Under the pieces are notes generated by a model. That model was not told where the DNA came from, did no database searches, and worked only from the letters and a program-made list of their open reading frames with translations. From Psococerastis gibbosa (taxonomy: Eukaryota; Arthropoda; Insecta; Psocodea; Psocidae), in the NCBI GenBank assembly GCA_963971405.1, contig OZ020491.1, forward strand, positions 2,672,910 through 2,736,909: DNA of 64,000 nt, read 5' to 3'. A program made the translations under genes and the position numbers. Of this stretch, positions 45,335 to 57,419 are shown one piece after another; the first letter of the stretch is position 1, and each line of letters begins with the position of its first letter.

Positions 45335-46100
45335 AGGGGAAAGTCGGGTAAAGTGAGACAGTTAGGCATAGTGAGACAAGCCTTACATTTCTAGACTATT
45401 AGCGGGAAATCGTCTAATGACACATAGTAGGCGACATTGGCCAAGGTACGCTACACTAACAAATATGGAGCCATTTGGTACAAATTTGATAGTGTACGAT
45501 TTTTTTTCTTCTTTTTACGGGTCGGATTGCAATATTTCATGTTTACTAATTCCCTTCCATATTTTATAGTTATATGTTGTCAATCATTTTATTTAGTTTA
45601 TTGGCTACTTCTACGCAAATAACAGCAATACTACAACAACTGTTTATATCTGGTCCAAGTTAGGGCAGATTGAAATCTAAAGCGCAGGTGGAGGTAAAGT
45701 GAGACATTATATGCCATATGCGAAACATCATGTGTCTCACTTTACCTGCCACTTACCTTACCGTTTTTGTAAGTTGTCTTACCCCTTTCACTCGTTTGTT
45801 TTGTGTGTCTGTCATTCGGAAATGCCTAATGTTTACTAGAGAACGTCAAATCTACTATCTTGGTCAAAGCGCTCAATGTCCCGCTTTGCCTGACCTAGTA
45901 AGGTAGAGTGAGACAAGTGTCGACTTTTGCCAGAAGTGCGTATGTGCCGAAACCGTACAAATGAATGATGAAGCCTTCATATCGTTGACAGCTGATCAAT
46001 CACATCATCAGTTGGCGATATAAGCAGATTCATGTTGGCTTTGATGACCGAGAATTAAAATCACAAAAATTAGGTGGCTCACTTTACCTGACTCTCCCCT
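45335..46100. mobile_element. TIR element with AGTGAGACA iterons
   Basis: The left end AGGGGAAAGTCGGGTAAAGT and the inverted right end AGGGGAGAGTCAGGTAAAGT agree at 18 of 20 positions. The motif (GTAAAG/GCATA/GTAGA)GTGAGACA occurs near 45351, 45368, 45694 and 45903, and inverted near 45732. No transposase frame, and no target duplication recognised. The superfamily is unassigned. Confidence 0.65.
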
Positions 46101-46572
46101 ACTCCTAATCGGTACCTAGTTGGTAAAGGTACGGGGAAGAGCACGGCCGTGTCCAGGTTTTTGTATCGGAGGGGGTCCAAAATGGTGTTTACGTATTTTA
46201 TTAATGAAAGCCCATTCTATTCAGTCATTTCAGTGTACAGCCCTTCTATTTCGGAGGGGTTCCTTACCCCTTGGACCACCCCCCTGAGTACGGCCTTGGG
46301 GAAGAGTTTCAAAACTCATAGACAGGTTCGGCAGCCACTTGACTACGTGTCCATTCATCCTTGTTTCCAAAAATACCCCCCCCCCCATCTTTTGCGGTTG
46401 CACACTGTAAAAAAGAACCACTAGAGCTACCTCACCCCACCAGGTATTTGAGGGATGAGAAATTTGCCCGAAAATTTGTAAGTTAGGTCCACTATAGCTG
46501 TGTGTATCAGCAAAAGAGAGGTGGCCGCCACACAGAAATTATTGTGGTCTGACAACAAAGCTTTGACGTCGA

Positions 46573-46880
46573 CCCCACCCGCTTCCTTTCACACCAAACA
46601 TCCTTCCTTGCCACTGCTGAGTTTGCTGAAAATCCTTGTTTACGTCACCGCAAGGGTTCCGCTATTGAACTTTCGTTTGGGAAGGTTCTTGGATCGAGAC
46701 TCGCATATAATATGTTTTTTTTTAATTTTTTGTATATAACAAGTAGATGAAACGCCGGTACCTCCCACTTATGTACCTTTCATGCCAGGCAACCCTCCAT
46801 GGAACTGCTGAGCTCGCTTAAAACCTTTGTATATGTCAAAACAAGGGTTCTGCTACAGAACGTTTTTGCCTGGGCATGTG
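46573..46880. repeat. Diverged tandem duplication, about 186-bp period
   Basis: The first unit has CTGCTGAGTTTGCTGAAAAT, GTCACCGCAAGGGTTCCGCT, then GAACTTTCGTTTGGG. The second has CTGCTGAGCTCGCTTAAAAC, GTCAAAACAAGGGTTCTGCT, then GAACGTTTTTGCCTGGG. Confidence 0.7.
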
Positions 46881-46909
46881 CTGTATGAAATAGAAGTTGT
46901 TGGTTAGCT

Positions 46910-47085
46910 AGGATTGGATCCAGACAGAGGGGGGGGGGAGGTCAAAAGTTCGATAGGTTTTCGCGGGTTAACATTTCTTTGAAATCTTACTCACAGTAGT
47001 TTAAATTTATTATGTAAATTCAGCAAAGAAACCACAATTATATCCAGTGTTAACTCGTCTAAAATTCTCTCTGGCTACGCCCATG
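46910..47085. mobile_element. GGGCGTAGCCAGA MITE, copy 2
   Basis: GCTAGGATTGGATCCAGAC, a G run, GGTTTTCGCGGGTTAACAT and the terminal CTCTGGCTACGCCC are the inverse of the 15.03-15.23 kb element. Confidence 0.55.
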
Positions 47086-47089
47086 GCTC

Positions 47090-48040
47090 GAGATAATATG
47101 CTTTTAACTATTCTATTCAGACTGTTTTCAGTTAGGCCTACATACGTACGTTTTTACCTGCAAAAAATTTAAGTTGTGGTGACCTCCCCAAAAAAATTGG
47201 CTTTGATCGCCCTTGAAACCTATATAGACGCAAAGCACTGAGCTGCCATCCTCAGCAAGACAATGCTCCGCGAAGCCACACACAAAGATGTCTTATTTAA
47301 AACAAACTTACGAATAGAAAGTACCCCGGCCACCCCGTCGCCGGAAGTCGCACACAGGGTAGAAACAATTTAAAAATTTCATACACCAGCTGCACCACAA
47401 AAATCCCCCATTAAAAAACCCCCACAATTCCAGCAAGGAGGAAGGGGGGGGGGGGGACTTGGGAGGATGAGGGAAGAATGTCGCAAGACGTCCGCATTCC
47501 CCAGTACGCAGCAGGGAATTTCATTCCCTTATGTTGTACAACCTGTTGAAATAATGCACGAATCATTTTCCCCGACATATTTTTAATCCCCTTTCTCTGT
47601 GTTATTTATTATGCTAATGCGCTATGAAGGAATGATACATGGGTCTTTTTCGTGCGAGGAAAAATTGAATTTAGCCGGTTCGTTGGTTTCTCCGGAGAGG
47701 ATTTTTTTAAAGTTTTATTCAAAAATTTGAACGTATTGCAATTCCACTTATTTAGGTGAAATTGACTTTTTTCCATGCTAGCATTTGCATGAAAAACATT
47801 TCTCTTTTTCTTATTGTAACCTGGTTTGCCTCCTTTTGAAAACTGAGTTTTCACATTGTGGGATATGGCCTTCTACTGATACTTTTTTTAAACTGTACAA
47901 GATCATGGACTAAGTCCTATTCTTTCTTCGCCATAGTCATTTACTTGTCAGCAACCACCTTACCAACTAACCCACTCCTATCTGTAAGAAGTGTTTGCAT
48001 GGGTGACAGGTTTTTTTGAGCGGTCTCCAGCATGGACATA
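47090..48040. other. Nothing recognised
   Basis: AT-rich; a G run at 47445-47457. The minus-strand frame 47609-47854 is lysine/asparagine-rich without a motif. Confidence 0.3.
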
Positions 48041-48049
48041 TATGATGAG

Positions 48050-48380
48050 GAACGAAACGTACCGCCTTCTGAATGTTATAATCAAAGGAAAGATGAGGGC
48101 TCTCGGCAGAAGAAGAACATTCTAGTTGAAAAGCCCGAGGCAAAGGTTTTGCAAGAGCATGACTTCCCTTTTCAGAGGAGCAGTCTCCAAGGTTCAAATT
48201 GCCATATTGCCAAAATGAAACGTATTACCTTCTACTTGTAATAATAAAATGGAAGAGAAAGGCTCCCGGCAGAAGAAAAACATTCTCCTAGTTGAAAAAC
48301 CTGAGACAGTGGTTGTTTGGCAATAGCACGACTTCCCTTTTAAGAGGAGCAGTCTCCAAGGTTCAAATTGCCACGATGAC
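48050..48380. repeat. Tandem duplication, about 160-bp period
   Basis: GAGCAGTCTCCAAGGTTCAA ends both units (48177-48196 and 48344-48363). Each is preceded by CGACTTCCCTTTT- or TGACTTCCCTTTT-like sequence and GGCAGAAGAA(G/A)AACATTCT. Confidence 0.8.
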
Positions 48381-48399
48381 CGCCAAATCATCAATAGAA

Positions 48400-49505
48400 T
48401 AGGCATTTAAATAAGGAGAATCATGTACATAATCATTTAGGTCATAGAATAAAGCAGCATAGTGTACATTTCATAGATGGTTAATTTTGATATATTGATA
48501 GAGATTCCAACGAGATGAAGCACTGTGTCTCCACAAGCTATGCCGATGGCTATACCATAGAGGCCTCAGCTCATATTTGAATATTTTTTGAAAAAGTTAC
48601 ATTAAAATTGGTTTTATATAGTAATGGCTAACACCAGACAGAAATGTATCAATCATTCTGTGAAAATAAGAAACATTTCAAAAGTGAGAAGAACTCCCTA
48701 ACTTCCCAATTCCCTGGCCTTTCAAAAAATCTTCGACCTTGTAAGGAATTTAAGAAAAATGAAAAAAAGAAGATACATTTCCGGTGAGAATGGTGGAAAC
48801 AAAAGATTGCAATTTCCTTGTGCGCCTTTCTCTCGAAAAAAATGACGGATTTCTCATTTAAAGATGCCTTCAGAAGTAACAACAAAAGTTTGCACTCTGT
48901 AGGTATTGAGGAATTTCGAAATTTATGATCGATTTTTTTATACAAAGCTGCAATGAAATACTGGGTCATATAACGCTGATGGATACAAGGCAAGTGACAA
49001 TATGCACTTGCAGGTCTGATGGGATATGACAATATTGATGATCCAGAGGCAATGTGGTGCAAGTGACATTTTTCGCGTTTTGGAGCTAAGTTCACTATAC
49101 TGCCATTTATGCTGTTCTATATCTTAGAAGCCAACAGGAGCATCTCTATTAATGGCAATGCTATAGTAATATACATGGAAACTGGGAATATCTGTACATT
49201 TTCAATTGAATTTCATCAAGCTTTAGACAAAATTATTCCGGAAGCTCATTTATTGTCACTTTCACCACTTGGTCACTAGACCCAATTGCGTGATATAGTT
49301 GTGGGGTGGTTCCGCTGTGTTTAGGTATACTCAAATACTGAAGCATAAGTATATGAGGACTTTGTAAAGGGAGATGGCTTCGTAAAGTGAATACTTTTGG
49401 AAAGTAAAATGAGGACTTTAAAAAGGTAAAAAGGTGACCTGAAAAAGATCGAATCACCGCAAGATCATGTAACTCCCAACATGTAATCCGCGGACCGCCC
49501 AAAAT
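48400..49505. other. No recognisable gene
   Basis: The 148-codon minus frame at 48649-49095 is low-complexity (F, S, L, K rich) with no domain. Confidence 0.3.
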
Positions 49506-49507
49506 AG

Positions 49508-49700
49508 TTGGAGCATTTTTTGAGAAACATTAGTTTTAGCCTTTTTTGTGAACCTGCATGCCAAATTTAATCAAAATACACAACTCAGTAGAGACAGGCA
49601 GACATTTCGAAAAAAAAGCACAGTTTTGGGTTAAAACGTGGAAATCCGTTGAAATCTCGAAATCGAAAATGTCGACCATCACCGTCACCTTATATTGTAA
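49508..49700 (+). repeat. R1 fragment, diverged
   Basis: GGAGCATTTTTTGAGAAACA, TGTGAACCTGCATGCCAAAT, CAGTAGAGACAGGCAGACAT and CCGTTGAAATCTCGAAATCG follow R1 order, with deletions and no terminal hairpin. Confidence 0.7.
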
Positions 49701-49704
49701 CATT

Positions 49705-50840
49705 GAAAATATAACATGCTAAAATAAATGGTTCAACTAACGTAGGAAACCAAAGATAGGTTCAGGTTACCCATCAGACAGTTCGCGAAGCTTGGCGGCT
49801 TCAAAAAATGTACCGATGCGAATTAATAGCGCTGTAATGTTGAACTCAATAGACTGATGTCAATTTCCACTGCTCAAAGGGTCTAATGGGACTTGTGTTT
49901 TCTATTCTCGCTTAAGAAATGAAAAAGTTTAAAGAAGTTTAAGGGTGCTTGTAACGGCTATTTCATGGGTTTCAATGATGTGTGAATGGTGTGTAAAGGG
50001 TCTGTTTGTTTTAAATTTTTATTATTTTCCTTTTTTTCAGTTAAATTTGTAATAGTACTATATATAATTATTGTAGTAGTGTATGTAGTTATAATGGGTG
50101 AGTTGCACGAGTGGGTAAAATTCGCCCACATGGAAAATAAAGACAATTTTCAATTTGTCAGCTTACTAATTTAAATAATAAATAAATAATATAAATAAAC
50201 TTGTCAAACCGCATTGTACTGTATCATTGTACTGTATCATCAAACGGCACTATCCTTTGACCCCCCCCCCCCCCCCCCGACAGTGTTTAAAATAATATAA
50301 AAAATACTCCAAAATACGAAAACATCGTTGGAACAGGAAAAAGAAATATAGCGGCTTCTTTTTCGATTTTTCGATTTTTCCACTTAAAAACAATGGTGGG
50401 AGTAACCCTAAAATGTATAAGAAAATTAAATTCTACTTTTGGGATTCAGAGCAGGCACAAATAAAGCGATCAGCGCTTGCCCTATATTTCCGCACAGTCG
50501 AGAGTAAAATCGATGATCGTAAAATTTTGCGATTGAACCGTAAAAATACCATAACACATAAAACGGGGATATCTTGGATTAAATTAAATTGGTTGTGCAC
50601 AACAAGTTCTCAACAAAAATAATAATTTTCAATTCAGTGGCTTACATCTGCTTATTGCAGTTACGATGCTGCGGCTCGTTCTAGGTTTTGAAACTTTTTT
50701 CCAAGTGAAAATTTCATTAGTTGTGTTTTGTTGAGGGGGAGGGGGGGTGTAATTGAACGCTGAATCAGTTGTGGGCTTTGTCCTTGTTATAATTATTTGA
50801 TGAGATTTTTATGGACCTAGGCCTACTTGAGCACTCGAAA
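49705..50840. other. No recognisable gene
   Basis: AT-rich; an 18-base C run at 50261-50278. No motif-bearing frame. Confidence 0.3.
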
Positions 50841-50844
50841 ACGC

Positions 50845-50985
50845 TGGAAGGATGAGTTGGAAACTGACTTTCGCGAGTTGGGAGTCCGTAGATGCTGAAG
50901 CGTTGTAAAATACCGAGATGAATGGAAGAGTGTTGTCGAGCAGGTCAGAGCTGTTCATGGCCTGTAGACCCAGAAGAGGAGTCTG
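50845..50985 (+). pseudogene. LINE 3'-end fragment, GAA-tail family, copy 4
   Basis: GGAAGGATGAGTTGGAAACT, then TTCGCGAGTTGGGAGTCCGT, ending TGTAGACCCAGAAGAGGAG. Codons correspond to WKDELETD..RELGVRR, with a stop in the WWSVV block. Confidence 0.6.
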
Positions 50986-51199
50986 TTTACAAGCACGGCC
51001 AACTCCAAGTTATGGAACTGCCTGTCTTTTCCTGCTGTAACCATACCATTGGTTATGGCTTCATGGACATGGCAAAATCAAACCACATGAGAATTTTTCT
51101 CTGAATAATCCAAATTATGGCTACATTCAGAAGCCCGTATTCTCTAACATGATGCTTTACAGGGGCTATGTAATCCTGTCCCACTGCAGCAATGGAGAT

Positions 51200-51722
51200 A
51201 GTACTGGACTTCCCACCCCTCCATGTTGCAGTGGAAACTTCAGCAGAAATGGCATTACTAGGAGTGGAAGGGCAATTAAGAGAAACTCAGCCTCTCTGAC
51301 TACGTCTGACCACTGCCTGGATATGCCAAGCGATAGAATCCATCGAATATACTGTTTTAGGAGGGAATTTGAAACTATATTAGGGACAATGAAAGAATGC
51401 TGCGAATCAGCAGGAATTATCAATAGTCACACAATCAAGTGGTATACTGATGGCTCTAGGCTAGGAAGTACCAAACCAAGAACAGGCCTTGGCGTCTTTG
51501 GGCCTGGGGTTAAATATCTGGAGTCTCTTAGGGAGACAACTATGGTCTTGCAGATTCTGCAATGAAGGTGCGGAGGACCTGCGATGCGATGCGATGCAAT
51601 CGCACGAAGAAGAGCAGCATGCTCGGAAAACTTGCAGTTACATGTAAAAGACCTACCACTTCTTAATCCCCTCAAGATCCTGGCTCTCGTGAGGGAGATA
51701 GGCTTCGAGAAAGTGATGTAGA
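51200..51722 (+). pseudogene. LINE RNase H and C-terminal fragment, decayed
   Basis: LHVAVETSAEMALLGVEGQL in one frame (the usual segment before LINE RNase H) is followed after a shift by IKWYTDGSRLGSTKPRTGLG and VFGPGVKYLESL. YTDGS carries the first catalytic Asp of RNase H. A large internal part of RNase H is missing; then CRFCNEGAED (a C-x2-C zinc motif) and, in a further frame, LPLLNPLKILALVREIGFEK and a stop at about 51722. An A run at 51810-51823 may be the 3' tail. RNase H would remove RNA from the RNA-DNA hybrid; this copy cannot function. Confidence 0.7.
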
Positions 51723-51829
51723 AGTGATGTAGATACTTTGTTGTAGGGGGCTCAATAGGCCAATAGGCTTAAGTGCACACAGGTAACACCTGTACCCCAA
51801 TTTATATAAAAAAAAAAAAAAGTTATGGA

Positions 51830-52185
51830 ATTTTTCAGGAGAGCGGATTTTCTGTTGAAAATTGCATTAAGTTTATAGCTAGCCATAGACTTCTCAGCGC
51901 TTCTGTGCGCAATCTGGCTGCTTTTGTCCCTTTATTTCACATCGGGCAGGTGGACATTACAATTTTCTGCAAGGTCGGATCAAAGCCTCATTTTGTGAAA
52001 AAATGGAGTTGGCCACGTTTGTAACCAATCTCCTCCTCAGAAGAAGAAGAATCAGGTCTACCTGAATAGTGGCCCAATGAACCTTGATAATGTCAGATAA
52101 CTCAATGGGAGCCGTTGGCAGCTGAGGCAAGGTTCAAGGCATGTTATCGGGAATTTCAATAAATAATTAAGTACGTAATTAGTAT
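51830..52185. other. Nothing recognised
   Basis: A short frame (51773-52024) spans the A run and has no motif. Confidence 0.25.
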
Positions 52186-52187
52186 TA

Positions 52188-53032
52188 TTGCTTTCCAATT
52201 TATACGTAGTATAAGGAAAGCTTTGTGATGGTCGAAATTTTCGATTCCGAGATTTCAACGGATTTACACGTTTTGGGGTCCCAGGAACCCAAAAAAGTGG
52301 TTTTTACGAAATGTCTGTCGGTCTGTCTGTTCATCGATTTCCGGGCAAACTACTCGTCGGTGGATTTGAGTGAAATTTGGCATGTAGGTTCACAAAAATC
52401 ATACCTCGGGACAATGTTTTTTATTTTGGGCTAACTCTATTTGGGGGGGTTTTATTCTCAAAAAACTCCAAAAAAACGTCTAAAAAAATTATTTCTCAAA
52501 AATGGCTCCAACGATTTCTTTTAAATTCACATATAATCTAGTCGTTCTTAATGTTGATAAAATGCGGGGGGTCGCTTACCCCTTGATAGTTTGCTTCTGG
52601 GGGTAAAAAAATAAAAATAACTTAATTTTAATGAAAAATGACTAAAAAATAATATTTCTGCGAACCTTTTCTATCGATGATTTCTACCTTCAGGCATGTT
52701 TTAGGTGTTAAGTTGAGTAACGAAACCGGACAGTTTGCTTTCCCAAAAACATATTTGCTTTTGCGCAAAAATTTTTTTTTTTTTAAAATGATAGAAACTT
52801 CACGCTGAAATGCATTGCCTGCCCTGCCATTATTACTGTGTTGTAATGTGTTTTAAATATATTGAGGCTACCTCACCTCCAGTGACGTCAGGTGGACACC
52901 CCCCCCCCCCCCCCCCCCGAGATATCCGAAATTTAACCATAGGAAAATTATTTACCATGAAATTATTCATTTTCTCTCCCTACTAATTGATAAATTGGAA
53001 AGCATGTTCGAGTAAACTCGGACCGGTTCTTT
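52188..53032 (-). mobile_element. R1 element, copy H (only full inverted copy)
   Basis: Starts (plus strand) TTGCTTTCCAATTTATACGT and ends GAGTAAACTCGGACCGGTTC. A 20-base C run (52899-52918) is the inverse of the usual G run. Confidence 0.88.
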
Positions 53033-53235
53033 GTAGTAGTGATAATAACCAAGCCAGGTACGTTCGTGCAAGTGTATTGAGAGTGTTGATCCGCCCATCC
53101 GTGTGCTCCATATAAACTAAGTCCGAATATTTTGAAAAACTATTTTATTTTTAGTCTATTACTCATTAAAAAGGTTACAACAGAAACAAAAATAATTATT
53201 ACAACATCAAACCACATAAAATAATATCCCCCGGA

Positions 53236-53740
53236 CTATTTAGTCTCAAAACTACAATTACTGGAGAAAACTACTGAATTTTGAGGCTCCAGGGGGTGGC
53301 TTGCTGACTCCGCAAATGGACCATCCATTTTCTGGAAAAGTAGTTCCAGACGACTGGTTCCGGCAACCCCGATGGGCAGCCCCTTCGCCCCCCTTACCGC
53401 GTTTGAAGATGTCTTCCATGGAAGTGTCATAAGTGATGAGTGGTGCCTTGGGGTCTCGGCAACCAACCAACTCCCTTTTCAGTTCATCTTTAACCTTTCT
53501 TCCTAACCACGATCCCTTACTTGTTACTCGATTTGTCTTCCTCGTTACAACATTTCGTATCCTTTGACGTAGGAACGGTGAGTTAGGAGCATGTCCGGTG
53601 AACAACTCCGGAAGGCTAACCTTTGACATGGCTTGGGGAAATACAAGGCTTCTTGTTGGAAATATTGACATACAGCAACCTTTAATTTTATAGCTGTGTA
53701 CCATGGTATGTTCCCTCCCCAAGCACATTCTTAGGAACAT
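53236..53740 (-). pseudogene. Coding-like minus-strand region, unassigned
   Basis: A frame of 160 codons has a plausible protein-like part (MSKVSLPELFTGHAPNSPFL, then RQRIRNVV, then KSGWLGRKVKDELKREL-like charged sequence and CRDPKAPLITYD). Near MEDIFKRG the sense appears to pass to a second frame (LPIGVAGTSRLELLFQKMDG, then PFAESASHPLEP). It looks like a single frame-shifted coding fragment rather than random sequence, since both frames have balanced composition. I do not recognise the family; it could be an exon of a host gene or part of a transposon protein. Confidence 0.4.
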
Positions 53741-53749
53741 TTGGGGTTG

Positions 53750-54250
53750 GGAATTGTTGATTTGTTTCCTGTACTTTAAGATAGAATTAAATACATTTGA
53801 TTTGAATTGATTTTTTGACCTGATTTTTGCTATGTCTAACCTGTCTCAATACCCACGTTCAAGTTACATTTTGTCTAAGCCTGCCAGAAAATAAACACAT
53901 ACTGGTCTAATATGGGTTGGCGATTATTCAGTTACTCCTCTATGGTAAAGTATACCCGAACCAAGACCCCTGGATCCCCGTCGAGAAAAATTCCACCTTC
54001 CACAAAGTATTTTCGTATACTTTCATTCTTTGTCAGTCCCTTCAAAAGGTCGTTTTTAAATTAATAAAAAAATGAATTTGCTCTGTTCTTTCTATATTTC
54101 CACTAATTGTATTTACCAAAATTCAGTTTATTGCTTTCTTAAGCTCGGTATACACTATTATGGTAGCTTGGTAGCTTACCAACCCCCCCCCCCCCCCCCC
54201 CCGTCACAAATCTATAGCTAACGCGTTGACCCGAACTACGATAACGAAGC
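53750..54250. other. Nothing recognised
   Basis: AT-rich, with a 19-base C run at 54184-54202 next to GTCACAAATCTATAGCTAACG, similar to the motif at 22745-22765. Confidence 0.3.
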
Positions 54251-54251
54251 A

Positions 54252-55135
54252 AAAGAACCGGTCCGAGTTTACTCGAACATGCTTTCCAAGTTATCAATTA
54301 GTAGATAGACATAATGTGTCATTTCATTTCATATAATTTCCCTATGGTTAAATTTCGGATCCCTCGGGTCGGGGGGGGGGGGATCCCTCAATATATTAAA
54401 AACCCCCTAAAACTCAATTTCATATTTTGGAACGAACAGACCAAGACATTGTAACAGTAGTAACAATGATGGAGCGTGAATTTTCCATAATTTCTTCAAA
54501 AATTATTTTTTTTGCCCAGAACCAAATATTTTTTTTTGGGAAAACAGCCTGTTTGGTTTAGTTACTCTATTGAACACCGAAAACATCTCTGAAGGTAGAA
54601 ATCATCGATAGAAAGGTTTCGCAGAAAAATTATTTCTTTAGTCATTTTTCATGAAAATTGAGTTATTTTTATTTTTTTACACACAGAAGCAAACTATCAA
54701 GGGGCAAGCGACTCCCCGCATTTTGTTAACATTAATAACGAATACAATATATGTGTATGTAGAAGAAATCGTTGGAGCCGTGTTTGAGAAATAATTTGTT
54801 TAGACGTTTTTTTGGAGTTTTTTGAGAATAAAACCCCCGAAAATTGAGTTAGCCCCATATAAAAAAAAAAATGGTCCCGAGGTATGATTTTTGTGAACCT
54901 ACATGCCAAATTCCACCCAAATCCTCCGAGTAGTTTGCCCGGAAATCGATGAACAGACAGACAGACATACAGACAGACTGACATACAGACAAACAGAGCG
55001 ACAGACAGACATTTCGTAAAAAACACTTCTTTGGGTTCCTGGGACCACAAAACGTGTAAATTCGTTGAAATCTCGTAATCGAAAATTTTGACCATCACAA
55101 AGCTTTCCTTATACTACGTATAAATTGGAAAGCAA
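54252..55135 (+). mobile_element. R1 element, copy I, subfamily 2
   Basis: 884 bp. After the G run it has CCTCAATATATTAAAAACCC and GGAACGAACAGACCAAGACA in place of the usual CACCTGACGTCACTGG block, then returns to R1. Expanded ACAGACAGACATACAGACAG tract. Confidence 0.87.
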
Positions 55136-55136
55136 T

Positions 55137-55197
55137 AACCTAACTCCGCTAGGTTGGCTTTGTAATAGAGCAAAAATTCAATGTTTATTTATTTATT
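55137..55197 (+). repeat. tRNA SINE 3' end, copy 6
   Basis: AACCTAACTCCGCTAGGTTG, GTAATAGAGCAAAAA, then TTTATTTATTTATTTAA tail. It starts directly at the end of R1 copy I. Confidence 0.5.
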
Positions 55198-55199
55198 TA

Positions 55200-56350
55200 A
55201 CTTGGCGTAGGTACCTATAAGAACTGTTGAACATTTTGTTATAGTGAGGAATAGGTCAGCATATTAAATTGCGGCCCTTATGTTATATTTTTACAAAAGT
55301 GATATATGTAGGCTACATACAGTATAACTACCCAGAATTAATTATCCAGAAACATCCCAGTCCGACATTGCGTTATTCATCAGCACCAAATTACAATTTA
55401 CCGCTCGCCTGCGAAAACAACCCCAGATCTTATATCAAAGCGCGGGATGTGTACCGAAATTGTTAAAACAGAGGCCGGGACTTGCACACCGAGCACGTTT
55501 TTGCTTGCTACGGTGATTAAATAACGTTCTAATTTTGTAAAATTTTCCTTTCTTTCCCCCGGAGGGTTTCCTAACTAAACCCCTCGACAATGAAGTAAAA
55601 CATGTGCTAGATAAAATAACACTCTTAGCCCCCGCGGCTTCTACAATAGACGAGCTGAGAATTTATGTGCAGAAATTTACCCACTTTGTGTTTTGTATTT
55701 TCTGTATTTCTAAGTGGGTGGTGTTCTGAATATTACACTGCTACAACAGAAATTAGGTCATAGTGTGGCTTAGATAATCTTATTTCGCTCTGAACAAGTT
55801 AGTGAAGCGAGATATTGTTAGAGAATTAAATCTCAAAATTTCTCTAGCATTATCAGATATGAAATAATAATTATAATATTAATTTCTTAATTTTTCTGAA
55901 TTTATACACTTATTCTTCATAATCAGGGCTTCCCCAAACCTTAAGGGCGCTTGGGGCAACACAGAATGACCTACCTTATTTACCTTTTTTTACGTATACA
56001 AAAAAACATGCACAAACAAAGAATCTAGTTATGGGAGTCTAGCTGGTATTTTATAAAATCAGGAACCAAATTTGCAATCAATTTGTTTGGTCTAGCTTCA
56101 ACATGGTCACGTTTAAACTAACCTAGGTTCATGAGGTAACCAACCTCCTTGTTATTGCCGACAATTATTGAGGATCTAGAAAAATCTAGACTTGGCTGGA
56201 TCTATGCCTTGCAACCCGTGCATTGTCCCTATAATTATAAAAAGACAGTAGCCGTAGCACCGACGTGAAATAATAACATAACTGGAAATAACTGAATAAG
56301 GAGAAATTAATCATTATAATATGAATATTCTTTTGTAATTTAATTATCTA
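55200..56350. other. No recognisable gene
   Basis: Unique-looking AT-rich sequence. No motif-bearing frame. Confidence 0.3.
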
Positions 56351-56352
56351 TT

Positions 56353-57415
56353 AAAGAACAGGTCCGAGTTTACTCGAACATGCTTTCCAATTTAGCAATT
56401 AGTAGATGGAGAAGATGAGTAATTTCATGGTGAAAATTTTTCCTATGGTTAAATTTCGGATATCTCGGGAAGGGGGGGGGGGGGCGGTTTCCACCTGACG
56501 TCACTCGATGTGAGGTTAATTTTGAATAGGTCAGAACAACACATTACCACACAGTAATAATGGCAGGGCACGCAATGCATTTCAGTAAGAATTTTCTATC
56601 ATTAAAAAAAAAAAAAAATGCACAAAACAAAATAGTTTTTTTGGAAAGACACCTGTCCGGTTTCGATACTCAATTTAACACCTAAAACATTCCGGAAGGT
56701 AGAAATCATCGATAGAAACGTTTTGCATAAAAATTACTTTCTTGTAAATTTTTCTTAAAATTTAGTAATTTTTATTTTTTCCCCCCAGAAGCAAACTATC
56801 AAGGGATAAGCGACCCCCCGCATTTTGTTAACATTAATAACGACTACAATATATGTGAATTTAAAATAAATCGTTGGAGCCGTTTTTGAGAAATAAATTT
56901 TTTAGACTTTTCTTGGAGGTTTTTGAGAATAAAACCGCCCCCCCCCCAAATTGAGTTAGTTCTAAATTTAAAAAAATGATCCCGAGGTATGATTTTTGTG
57001 AACCTGCATGCCAAATTTCATACAAATCGACCGAGTAGTTTGCCAGACAGACAGAGCGGCAGACAGAGCGACAGACAGAACGACAGACAGACATACCGAC
57101 AGACAGACAGACAGTCTCAAGGCCGTAGCCAAGGGGGGTTCATGGGGGTTCAAATCCCCCCGAAATGAAATGACATCATACTAGATAGAATCGGGTTTTG
57201 AGAGGAAAAATAAAAACCGCTATGTAATACCCAATGAAATGTCTAACCCCCCCCCCCGAAAAAAAAACCTGGCTGTGGCCTTGGACAGAAATTTCGTAAA
57301 AACCACTTTTTTTTGTTCCTGGGACCTCAATATGTGTAAATCCGTTGAAATCTCGGAATGGAAAATTTCGACCATCACAAAGCTTTCCTTATACTACGTA
57401 TAAATTGGAAAGCAA
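56353..57415 (+). mobile_element. R1 element, copy J, with nested MITE
   Basis: R1 ends and landmarks present; interrupted at 57118-57283 within the ACAG tract. The outer R1 is about 0.9 kb without the insert. Confidence 0.87.
57118..57283. mobile_element. CAAGGCCGTAGCCA MITE, copy 2, nested in R1
   Basis: CAAGGCCGTAGCCAAGG to CCTGGCTGTGGCCTTG, 166 bp, collinear with 13278-13453 (ACTAGATAGAATCGGGTTTT, GCTATGTAATACCCAATGAA). Flanks GACAGTCT and GACAGAAA share five bases. Confidence 0.8.
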
Positions 57416-57419
57416 AAAC

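Noticed and set aside
48649-49095. 148-codon minus-strand frame
   Set aside because: Low-complexity F/S/L/K composition, no domain, no conserved neighbour.
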